Assembly (NCBI GenBank): GCA_934373235.1
Contig: CAKROW010000040.1
Span: forward strand, 1-24,822
Length of the DNA: 24,822 nucleotides
Reading direction: 5' to 3'
From: an uncultured Blautia sp.
GTDB taxonomy: Bacteria; Bacillota; Clostridia; Lachnospirales; Lachnospiraceae
The notes below the pieces were generated by a model. The model did not search any database and was not told the origin of the DNA. It saw only the letters and a program-made list of their open reading frames with translations. A program made the translations under genes and the position numbers. Below are positions 1-6,950 of this stretch, piece by piece (position 1 is the first letter of the stretch; each line of letters starts with the position of its first letter).

Positions 1-116
1 ACCTCCAGGATCTGGTCTTCCAGGTGTCTGTTTTCGATTGTCTTTTCAATGTTGGCCTTTACCTTGTTCTCATACCCGGAATAGGTATGGACAACATACC
101 ATTTTGCTTCTGACAT
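1..116 (-). CDS. nusG: NusG transcription elongation/termination factor, N-terminal part
   Basis: This is the 5' end of nusG; the rest runs off the left edge. The 38 visible residues begin MSEAKWYVVHTYSGYENKVK, the typical start of the NusG NGN domain that contacts the RNA polymerase clamp, with the conserved WYVVHTYSGYE block. A strong ribosome binding site (AAAGGAG) lies about 6 bases before the ATG. It follows secE by 16 bases, the conserved bacterial secE-nusG order, and is probably co-transcribed with rpmG and secE from the promoter at 626-655. Identity is secure from the N-terminal motif and gene order, although most of the protein is not visible. Confidence 0.95.
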   Translation of the reverse strand, partial: MSEAKWYVVHTYSGYENKVKANIEKTIENRHLEDQILE

Positions 117-132
117 ACAATCTCCTTTATCT

Positions 133-339
133 CTACTTCAGTAAGAAATTAATGCATTCCAGAATTCCCGAATCCATAACGCTGATAAGCACCGACAGGA
201 TGATCGTTATGATAACGACCACAACGGTCTGCTTTGCCAGTGTAGGACGGTCCGTCCAGACAATCTTCTCAAACTCAGATTGAAGTCCCTGAAACCAACT
301 TTTCTTCTGCGTCTTATCCGCAGATTTCTGTTTTTCCAT
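133..339 (-). CDS. secE: Preprotein translocase subunit SecE
   Basis: A 68-residue protein with one membrane segment (about residues 38-58, KQTVVVVIITIILSVLISVM). Just before it is the conserved amphipathic helix with the SecE signature FQGLQSEFEKIVWTDRPTL. SecE clamps the two halves of SecY in the protein-export channel at the cytoplasmic membrane. The length matches the short single-span SecE of Firmicutes. A GAGGT ribosome binding site sits 8 bases before the ATG. It lies between rpmG (25 bases upstream) and nusG (16 bases downstream), the standard rpmG-secE-nusG arrangement. Confidence 0.96.
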   Translation of the reverse strand: MEKQKSADKTQKKSWFQGLQSEFEKIVWTDRPTLAKQTVVVVIITIILSVLISVMDSGILECINFLLK

Positions 340-364
340 AGCATAACCTCACAAATCTCTGTGA

Positions 365-514
365 TTACTTTGTTTCCTTGTGCATAGTATGTCTATGACA
401 GAACTTACAATATTTCTTGGTTTCCATTCTCTCAGGATGGTTCTTTTTCTCCTTAGTCATATTGTAGTTACGCTGCTTGCACTCGGTGCATGCTAATGTA
501 ATCTTAACGCGCAC
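365..514 (-). CDS. rpmG: 50S ribosomal protein L33, zinc-binding (C+) form
   Basis: A 49-residue ribosomal protein L33 of the large subunit. Two CxxC pairs (CTEC and CKFC) mark the zinc-binding form. The start is set at a GTG giving VRVKITLACTECKQRNYN, because GGAGGT lies 7 bases upstream (522-527) and 49 residues is the family length. The frame stays open upstream to an ATG at 592, but those extra 26 residues (MPENDDGYTF...) are not part of L33 and that ATG has no good ribosome binding site. First gene of rpmG-secE-nusG; transcription should start near 619. Confidence 0.95.
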   Translation of the reverse strand: MRVKITLACTECKQRNYNMTKEKKNHPERMETKKYCKFCHRHTMHKETK

Positions 515-625
515 AACTTCCACCTCCAGTGTTTTCATTTGCACGGTCTTTCCTGTCACCCGGAACGTATATCCGTCGTCATTTTCGGGCATAAAAAAAA
601 GACCTAACTTCCATGTCGCCAGACA

Positions 626-655
626 ATTTTATCACAGAGCACTGGCGCAAGTCAA
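626..655 (-). promoter_or_regulatory. Promoter of the rpmG-secE-nusG operon
   Basis: Minus-strand -35 TTGACT (650-655), 18-base spacer, then -10 TAAAAT (626-631) preceded by TGA, an extended -10. It predicts a start near 619 and a leader of about 105 bases before the rpmG GTG. The leader contains a run of eight T about 30 bases in, but no convincing hairpin before it. Confidence 0.75.
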
Positions 656-689
656 GCCTTTTTCCTCTAAATATATAGAGAATTTCACT

Positions 690-789
690 CTTGCAATTTC
701 ATTCTTCCGTACGTACGTCTCACTGGACAAGATCACCAATGGAACACTTACTCCCGCTTGCAATTTCATTCTTCCGTACGTACGTCTCA
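690..789. repeat. Two identical 33-bp direct repeats, 34-bp spacer
   Basis: A 33-base sequence starting CTTGCAATTTCATTCTTCCG and ending TACGTACGTCTCA occurs exactly at 690-722 and again at 757-789. The spacer at 723-756 shows no relation to the repeat. Each copy contains the palindrome CGTACGTACG. The pair lies between the 3' end of the glycan cluster and the rpmG promoter. No protein-coding content is convincing on either strand. It may be a fragment of an interspersed repeat family. Confidence 0.8.
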
Positions 790-827
790 AGTGCACAAAC
801 TCGATTACGCTTCGCTTCATCTCGTTT

Positions 828-906
828 TAGGGGCGTCGCCCCTATGCAGAAAGCCATAAGAAGCTCCTTATGTGCAAGCACAACGGCTCTTCTTATGACT
901 TTCTGC
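828..906. repeat. Paired hairpins downstream of the SDR gene
   Basis: Two inverted repeats lie side by side. The first is TAGGGGC-GTC-GCCCCTA (828-844), a perfect 7-bp stem with a 3-base loop. The second has 18-base arms, 846-863 and 889-906, matching at 17 of 18 positions around a 25-base loop. They begin 16 bases after the SDR stop and may mark the 3' end of the glycan-cluster mRNA. No T-run follows on the minus strand, so this is not a classic intrinsic terminator. With the 33-bp repeats, this accounts for most of the roughly 400-base gene-free stretch 515-922. Confidence 0.7.
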
Positions 907-922
907 GCACTTTCGACTGGTG

Positions 923-1660
923 TTAAAAGAAGTCATATCCTCCGTGGATGTCTACGACGCTTCCGTTCATATATCCGTTACTCAGCACGGAATATGCCAT
1001 ATCTGCCACCTCTTCCACGGTTCCGAAACGATGGAGGGCGATCTTGCGGTTGATGCGGTCATAGCTTTCCTGAGTCCTGGATGCGTGCCACGGTGTCTCA
1101 ATAAATCCCGGTGCAATGGCATTTACTCTCACACCGACTGGTTCAAATTCCTTTACCAGTGATTTTGCCAGGAAATGGATGGCAGCCTTTGTCACTCCGT
1201 ATACAAGAGAAGATGAATATGCCTGCTGTCCTGCGTAGGAGCCTGTAAGAAGCACACTTCCTCCCTCTTTCATAAGAGGACGCAGCTCTTTAAGCATAAA
1301 TACCGGAACAGAAAGATTGGTATTTACGATCCTGGTCCACTCCTCAAAAGTGTAATCCTCATATTTTGCATAGGTACTGATCCCTGCGTTGCTGATAAGC
1401 CAGTCTATATGGTCAGTTTCTTTTTTTACCTTCTGTACAAAATCCATCATGGAATCGTAGTCAGACATATCTGCTTTTATAAGGATGATCTGATCTCTTT
1501 TTACCTCCGGAAGGGTGTTGAGAAGCTCTGCTGCTTTTTCCTGACTGTGTCCGTATGTGACAAACAGCTTATCCTCCGGCCGGCTTTCCCTGACGATCCG
1601 TTCCACGATCCCTTTTCCAATCCCGGAAGTTCCTCCTGTGATCACTGTGATTTTTCCCAT
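923..1660 (-). CDS. Short-chain dehydrogenase/reductase (SDR)
   Basis: A 245-residue classical SDR, an NAD(P)-dependent alcohol dehydrogenase or ketone reductase. Visible are the nucleotide-binding TGGTSGIG (8-15), NAG (91-93), structural N115 and the catalytic triad S141-Y154-K158 (YxxxK), with PGFIETP at about 184-190. Length is normal for the family. It starts one base after the ThDP-enzyme stop, with a GGAG ribosome binding site inside that gene's end, so the two are translationally coupled. Last gene of the glycan cluster. It probably reduces a carbonyl made by the ThDP enzyme or elsewhere in the pathway (inference); the sequence does not reveal the substrate. The fabG-like alternative is less likely given the context. 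Confidence 0.9.
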   Translation of the reverse strand: MGKITVITGGTSGIGKGIVERIVRESRPEDKLFVTYGHSQEKAAELLNTLPEVKRDQIILIKADMSDYDSMMDFVQKVKKETDHIDWLISNAGISTYAKYEDYTFEEWTRIVNTNLSVPVFMLKELRPLMKEGGSVLLTGSYAGQQAYSSSLVYGVTKAAIHFLAKSLVKEFEPVGVRVNAIAPGFIETPWHASRTQESYDRINRKIALHRFGTVEEVADMAYSVLSNGYMNGSVVDIHGGYDFF

Positions 1661-1661
1661 T

Positions 1662-3455
1662 TTATATCTCCATCAGTTCATCAAATATTTTTTTCGGTAT
1701 ATAGGGCTGCTGGTTGTGGATCGGCTCACCCAGACAGGTCTTGGGATAAGCATAGGTTCCATGCTCCAGCATGATCTCCAGAAGCCCGGCTCCCTTCTGC
1801 GCCAGAAAATCCTCTGAAGCAGTTTCTGTCTCTGTTCCCTGTATCCTTTTTGACGGAATCCCGTACGCATGCGCCACCTCATGGAAATCACAGGAAGAAA
1901 AGCCACAGCCGTCTGAAGTTCCCGCATACAGATTATCAAAATAATCTCTCTGAAGATGACGGATCATTCCCAGAGCCTCATTGTTCATAATGATCATTTT
2001 TACAGGAATGTTCTCTCTTCGCACCCACTGAAGCTCCTGGATATTCATCTGAAAAGCTCCGTCACCGCAGATACATGCCACAGGCTTTCCGGTTGCATAA
2101 TGAGCACCGATCGCTGCCGGAAGTCCATATCCCATAGCGCCGTGCCCGCCGGAAAACAGAAGCTTCTGTCCGGCTCCATTGCGGAAAGACTGATAGCTCC
2201 ACACCATATGCTGGCCTACATCTACCGCAACCGCACCTGTCTCCCCAAGATGGTCGCTTAAATATGCGATCATACGGTTGGGATATCTCTCCGGTGTTTC
2301 ATCATCCACCTTCTCAAGCTCATGACGGATCCTGGTACATACTTCAAGCCATTTATCATACACGGGAACCCTGGTATCAGCATTGGCAGCCTCCACCATT
2401 CCGGCAACAACATCATCTGCATTTACACAGAATTTTTTCTCACGGATTCCATTCTCATGGATATCACGCTGAAGATTATAGGGATCAATATCCACCCGGA
2501 TGATCTCGGCATTTCTGGCAAATTCACGAACCTTTGTACCAATCTGGCGGGTTCCGAAAGAAATGCCAAATCCGATAAGGAGATCACTTTTTGCATTGGC
2601 GATCATATTTGCATAACGGTGTCCGTAGGCACCACCGATACAGCCAAAGTTCAGCGGATCATTCCATGCAAGAGCTGATCTTGCAAGAACACTGGTGATC
2701 ACAGGAATCTTGTGCTGTCGTGCAAAGGCAGTCAGCTTTTCCCCGGTTTCGCCCCCTGCCGCACCATGTCCCAGAAGGATCACCGGACGTTTTGCCCCCG
2801 CAATTGCAGAAAGTATATATTCTGCCGCCGCTTTTCCGTCAGTCGGCTCCACTGTAACATCGTCCAGTTCACGCTGTCCATCCACCGCTGCCCGTATCTC
2901 TTCTTCTGTAAATTTCATATCATAAAGAGGTTCCGTCACTTCCCCTCTCTGGATATTCATGGGAAGATCTATAAGAACCGGCCCTTTTCGTCCTGTATTT
3001 GCGATCTGCCATGCCAGGTTCAGTTCACGGACAATATCTTTCTCATCCCGCACCTGCACTGCATATTTTGTCACAGGCTTAGCCATGGATACCATATCGA
3101 TCTCCTGAAATCCCTGCTGGCGAAGCCCCCTGATCCCGGAATACTCGTAAGTATTCAACTGCCCTGTAATAAAGATCACAGGCAGGGAATCAAAATATGC
3201 ATTGGCAACACCGGACAGCAGGTTCACAGCTCCCGGGCCGCTGGTTGCATAGGCGCATCCACAGGCATTTTTTGCCTGGGCGTATCCGCAGGCTGCAAAG
3301 GATGCTCCCTGCTCATGATAACTGGAATGATTGGATGCGTTGGGATTTTTCTCCACAGAATCCACAAAATGGGCGATCATGGTTCCCTGATATCCGAAAA
3401 AATCCTGTATTCCCTTTTTTACCAAAAATTCTACAACATAATCTGTTATCTTCAT
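1662..3455 (-). CDS. ThDP-dependent enzyme of the acetolactate synthase large-subunit family
   Basis: A 597-residue three-domain ThDP enzyme. The N-terminal pyrimidine-binding domain has catalytic Glu48 in HEQGASFAACGYA, then ATSGPGAVNLLSG (70-82) and GFQEIDMV (115-122) as in acetolactate synthases. The central domain is about 205-350. The C-terminal pyrophosphate domain carries the Mg-ThDP motif from GDG (464-466) to NN (491-492). Such enzymes transfer a two-carbon unit from pyruvate to an acceptor. No ilvN regulatory subunit or other ilv gene is nearby; neighbours are LicD proteins and an SDR, so a role in making a glycan building block is more likely than branched-chain amino acid synthesis (inference). 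The ATG follows a GGAGG site. YerE-like enzymes, which attach a two-carbon branch to sugars, are one precedent. Confidence 0.88.
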   Translation of the reverse strand: MKITDYVVEFLVKKGIQDFFGYQGTMIAHFVDSVEKNPNASNHSSYHEQGASFAACGYAQAKNACGCAYATSGPGAVNLLSGVANAYFDSLPVIFITGQLNTYEYSGIRGLRQQGFQEIDMVSMAKPVTKYAVQVRDEKDIVRELNLAWQIANTGRKGPVLIDLPMNIQRGEVTEPLYDMKFTEEEIRAAVDGQRELDDVTVEPTDGKAAAEYILSAIAGAKRPVILLGHGAAGGETGEKLTAFARQHKIPVITSVLARSALAWNDPLNFGCIGGAYGHRYANMIANAKSDLLIGFGISFGTRQIGTKVREFARNAEIIRVDIDPYNLQRDIHENGIREKKFCVNADDVVAGMVEAANADTRVPVYDKWLEVCTRIRHELEKVDDETPERYPNRMIAYLSDHLGETGAVAVDVGQHMVWSYQSFRNGAGQKLLFSGGHGAMGYGLPAAIGAHYATGKPVACICGDGAFQMNIQELQWVRRENIPVKMIIMNNEALGMIRHLQRDYFDNLYAGTSDGCGFSSCDFHEVAHAYGIPSKRIQGTETETASEDFLAQKGAGLLEIMLEHGTYAYPKTCLGEPIHNQQPYIPKKIFDELMEI

Positions 3456-3484
3456 ATAAGCCCTCCATCAGTTCCCTGAATATT

Positions 3485-4678
3485 TTACATGCAGTTCCTG
3501 ACTTTCTCCAGAAATACCAGCCTTCCTGTTTTTTCCAGAACATCAAGATAAATATTCAGGATCTCCTCATCTGCCTCAAAAACCTCATCCTGCTTCAGGC
3601 ATTTTTCCATCATATTTGTATAAGAACGGAAAACCCGCTCCAGTTGCATATAATCCCCATTCTTATGCAGATTGATGATATAATCCTTTTTTTCCACATA
3701 TGTGGCTCCAAGAGCCCTCCTGTTTCCACACATTTTTGCATATTTCCAACACAAATTAAAATATTTTTTGTAACAACGGCCATACCCCTGAAGCTTCTCC
3801 TGCCAGCCTCTCTCTGCTGCCAGTTTCTTAAGCCCCGGTGTCTGTTCCAGATATTCCTCACAGGGAATCAATGTACTCACCACCATCGCCGGTGACTGAA
3901 CATAATTTTCTGCCGGCCGTTCCAGATAATTCTCTCCGTAAGCAGCACTCAGATACCCATCTGTATCTTCCGGCACCAGAAAACGCTCCCCCTCAAGAAC
4001 GATCTCTTTCGCCTTTTCAAATATCTCCGCAGGATAATAAGATGTCTTTTTTATGCCTCGTATAACATATTCCCCGCCCTCCTGCTGCACTGCTGTGAGA
4101 TCCGAAAAGATCTTTCTCCCAAGGCGTTCTTTTCCACCCAGGCTCATAACTCTTACCATACAGATACAGAAAAGATCCCTGACAGACTTCCATCTGCTGT
4201 TTTTGCCGCAGATGCGGCTCCAGCCGTCCTCTCTCAGACGGTTCCAGAGATACTTTTTTCTTGAGCTGCACATCGCCTGAACCGGCTGGATATTGATTCC
4301 CAGCCCCGGATAGCGCAGCCTCCCCCAGGTATCCATATGGTAACACAGTGTGTTCTTATTGCAGTAGCGCAGGTAAAAGCCGGGAAAATTCCTGTTATTT
4401 TCCATTGATTCCAGGGACCGCCTTAACGGCTGTTCTTCCTCAAACGCTTTCACGAACCGTGGAATATCCCAGGCTTTCATCAGGATAACACCTGCCATGG
4501 AATTGACAGGAAAAGGCTGTTCTCCCACTGCACATAAAGTAAGCTGCGGCGAAAGAAAATACGTGATCCCGTTTTTTCTGCATATAATATCTATTTCCTT
4601 CAGAAGTGTCAGCACTTCCTGCTGCTCTCTGTTCAAATCATTCCGCTCCGTTTCATACCGGTATGTTTTTATCCACAC
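3485..4678 (-). CDS. LicD-like protein with lost catalytic aspartates
   Basis: A 397-residue divergent LicD-family homologue. Its N-terminus (LNREQQEVLTLLKEIDIICR, then ITYFLS) aligns with the start of the upstream LicD (MTEKQELLLKLFREVDEICK, then LRYVMA). Where that protein has the metal-binding WDDDVDIYM, this one reads NSMAGVILM, so the four aspartates become S60, M61, A62 and V64. Flanking alignment continues (DIPRFV against DWDRFV). It is probably inactive as a nucleotidyl/phosphotransferase and may be a structural or regulatory partner (inference). Start uncertain: the GTG at 4678 lies 9 bases after the previous stop without a ribosome binding site. A TTG at 4636 has GGAG 9 bases upstream and matches the LicD N-terminus. 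Confidence 0.7.
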   Translation of the reverse strand: MWIKTYRYETERNDLNREQQEVLTLLKEIDIICRKNGITYFLSPQLTLCAVGEQPFPVNSMAGVILMKAWDIPRFVKAFEEEQPLRRSLESMENNRNFPGFYLRYCNKNTLCYHMDTWGRLRYPGLGINIQPVQAMCSSRKKYLWNRLREDGWSRICGKNSRWKSVRDLFCICMVRVMSLGGKERLGRKIFSDLTAVQQEGGEYVIRGIKKTSYYPAEIFEKAKEIVLEGERFLVPEDTDGYLSAAYGENYLERPAENYVQSPAMVVSTLIPCEEYLEQTPGLKKLAAERGWQEKLQGYGRCYKKYFNLCWKYAKMCGNRRALGATYVEKKDYIINLHKNGDYMQLERVFRSYTNMMEKCLKQDEVFEADEEILNIYLDVLEKTGRLVFLEKVRNCM

Positions 4679-4687
4679 CGGATTTTT

Positions 4688-6943
4688 TTACATAACCTTA
4701 TTTAACAGTTCCGTAATCTCACTCTGGCCCTTGTACTTCCGGAGCCAGCTTTCATAAAACGCTGTAAGATCTCCTTTTTTTCCGTAGGCGGCAGCGCGCC
4801 TGCTTCCGTGGTACAGATCTCTCAGGAAGATCCTGGCAAGCTCATTTTTTACTCCCGGGTGCATCGCACAGTCAGTTGCTTTAAAATATAATTCAAAAGC
4901 CTCCCTCGTCTGGCCCTGCTTCCTTCTCACATCACCCAGAACCTTGTAAACTTCACTCTGCCACTCTTTGTTGATCTCAAAACTCCGGATCTCCTCAGCC
5001 AGAAGTTCCATTTCACTGACATCCTCTGTACACACCAGTCTGGTCCGGTACTCTGCAAGAACTCCCGGATAACCGTAACGTCTCCATGCAAGTGTCAGTG
5101 CATCCATGTACAGTTTCTTTTCCGAAACATTTTTGAGACATTTCCTGATCTGGGAAATAAGCTCATCCAGTTCCGTTCTTGTATGTGCATGTGCCACGGC
5201 AGTCAGGAAAAAGCAGCCATGGATCTCCTCGTCCTCCGGAAGCAGTCTGTCCCACTGTCCTGCAAGCTGCCAGGCTTCTTCTTTGTGCTTATCCTTTATA
5301 AGGCGCACGCACTCTTTTATGGCATCCTGTTTCATGGTTTTCAGGAATTTATCCAGCTCAAGCTGAACAATTCCGTTGGTAGTCTTCTCTCTTGCCTCTT
5401 CGTAAAGTTCCAGAGCATTTCTGCGAAGACCTTTTTCCCAGAGAAGATCCCCTTTATATTTGATAAAATAACCGTCATCCGGAAAAACAGAAAGACAGTG
5501 CTCCAGAAATCCTTCTGTCTCAGGCTCTTCCCGGATTCCCTTCAGCCTCTCCATAACAAAACGGCACTTGAATTTAAGGAATCCCGGTGCATCCGGATAT
5601 TTTTCAAGAAGGCGGTCAACGATACGCTCTGCTTCTTCCATTTCCTTAAATTCATAACAGGAAGCCGCCTTGCGGAACTGCCGGATATCTTCCACAGTGT
5701 CTGTCATTTCCGGTGTAAGATGATCCAGTTTCTCCCTTACCTGATACATCCTCCACGCCTTGGAAACTCTCTCTGTATAGATCAGTGTCAACATGGCAGC
5801 CTGAAAAACCTCATCTTCAAGCCTGATAAGCACAGGATGATAAAAAGGATAAATATTGATAAAATCCTCCCTGCCGATAAATCCTGCACTGAGCTGTATT
5901 TTGTAATAGCTGTCAAAAATCTCACCCAGACGGTCAAATTCCCGGTTTTTCACCATATCGCCAACCGACTGCTCCGCTCTCATAAAACGCGCTGCCACAT
6001 CCCTGGCGATCACGTCTGCTTTTATCTGATCCCTTTTTGCCTGGATCCGGTGAGTTCTTTTTGCAATGAGCATATGGTAAAATTTACGAAATGTCATCTG
6101 CCGGCGGATCCTCCCCTTATCGATCCTTGGCAGATATTCTTCACGCAGGGACTGGTAGGTCACTCCCGGCACATCGATGGCATCATGGGACTCCCTCTCC
6201 CCATGAGCCGGTATATAGGACCATTCATCTCCGTAATGCCAGATCAGATAATCGCTGGTCCTGTGGGGGATCATTACTTTTTCCCCCTCAAATTCGCCGT
6301 ATTTTACGGGAAACATCATGTCTTTGTCAAACAGAAACGGGCACCCGCCCCATCTCATGGCATAACGGCTGCACTCCTCTTCTTTGTAGGAAAACATGAT
6401 CCTTTCAAGTTTTTTGAGAGTTCTGTCTTTTCCCAGAAAAACATACTGCAAAAGCCAGCCAAGATACTGAAACGCAGATATCTCCCAGCGATTACCAAAC
6501 ACTGCGGTGATATTCAGAAGATCCGAGTAGATCATCATATGTGTTCTGTATTTCTCATATTCCCTGTCATCATCCGGAATGGGATCCAGAGTCAGAACAT
6601 CAATGATCTCTCCGGCCTTGTCATTCCCGATGATCTGATGCTTGTGGATCGCACATCCGTCTGTAGCTCCATATCTGGGAAAAGAATTGGTATAGGTCCT
6701 GTCCACATCTGAACAGTAGACAGTTCTGTGTGCCGGTGCCTCAGTTTTGCATATTTCCACAAAACGATCCCAGTCGCTTTTGGGCATATAAATATCCACA
6801 TCATCATCCCAGGGAATAAATCCCTCGTTTCTCCAGACACCGATAAGTGTTCCACCGGCCATTACATATCTAAGATTATGCTTCTTACAGATCTCATCCA
6901 CCTCACGGAAAAGTTTAAGAAGAAGCTCCTGTTTTTCTGTCAT
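4688..6943 (-). CDS. LicD-family phosphotransferase with C-terminal helical repeats
   Basis: A 751-residue protein. Residues 1-300 are a LicD domain: GGTLIGVWRNEGFIPWDDDVDIYM (30-53) carries the metal-binding aspartates 46-48 and 50. LicD proteins transfer phosphocholine or other phospho-alcohols from CDP-linked donors to surface glycans; pneumococcal relatives such as WcwU and WcrO are assigned phosphoglycerol transfer. From about 320 to 751 the protein is helical with TPR-like repeats (for example ALELYEEAREK and AFELYFKATD), about 430 residues beyond a normal LicD. It begins 7 bases after the cytidylyltransferase fusion gene, which probably makes its CDP donor, and is followed 9 bases later by the dead LicD paralogue. 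No signal peptide is visible, so it should act on the cytoplasmic side. Confidence 0.87.
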   Translation of the reverse strand: MTEKQELLLKLFREVDEICKKHNLRYVMAGGTLIGVWRNEGFIPWDDDVDIYMPKSDWDRFVEICKTEAPAHRTVYCSDVDRTYTNSFPRYGATDGCAIHKHQIIGNDKAGEIIDVLTLDPIPDDDREYEKYRTHMMIYSDLLNITAVFGNRWEISAFQYLGWLLQYVFLGKDRTLKKLERIMFSYKEEECSRYAMRWGGCPFLFDKDMMFPVKYGEFEGEKVMIPHRTSDYLIWHYGDEWSYIPAHGERESHDAIDVPGVTYQSLREEYLPRIDKGRIRRQMTFRKFYHMLIAKRTHRIQAKRDQIKADVIARDVAARFMRAEQSVGDMVKNREFDRLGEIFDSYYKIQLSAGFIGREDFINIYPFYHPVLIRLEDEVFQAAMLTLIYTERVSKAWRMYQVREKLDHLTPEMTDTVEDIRQFRKAASCYEFKEMEEAERIVDRLLEKYPDAPGFLKFKCRFVMERLKGIREEPETEGFLEHCLSVFPDDGYFIKYKGDLLWEKGLRRNALELYEEAREKTTNGIVQLELDKFLKTMKQDAIKECVRLIKDKHKEEAWQLAGQWDRLLPEDEEIHGCFFLTAVAHAHTRTELDELISQIRKCLKNVSEKKLYMDALTLAWRRYGYPGVLAEYRTRLVCTEDVSEMELLAEEIRSFEINKEWQSEVYKVLGDVRRKQGQTREAFELYFKATDCAMHPGVKNELARIFLRDLYHGSRRAAAYGKKGDLTAFYESWLRKYKGQSEITELLNKVM

Positions 6944-6950
6944 TTATTTC

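Noticed and set aside
515..592. Longer rpmG starting at the ATG at 592
   Set aside because: The extra 26 residues are foreign to L33, and the GTG at 514 has a strong GGAGGT site and gives the standard 49 residues.
690..789. Possible CRISPR array (two 33-bp repeats with a 34-bp spacer)
   Set aside because: Only two repeat units and one spacer, no cas genes nearby, and the repeat is adjacent to other inverted repeats. An interspersed repeat is more likely.
632..820. Small minus-strand open frame spanning the direct repeats
   Set aside because: It consists largely of the repeated DNA, overlaps the rpmG promoter and has no convincing ribosome binding site or homology.
3456..3484. TPP riboswitch controlling the ThDP enzyme
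   Set aside because: The gap before the gene is only 29 bases and no THI-box motif is visible upstream.
5183..6712. Long plus-strand open frame of 509 codons opposite the LicD gene
   Set aside because: It is antisense to a clear LicD coding sequence, has no recognisable domain or ribosome binding site, and is a by-product of codon bias.
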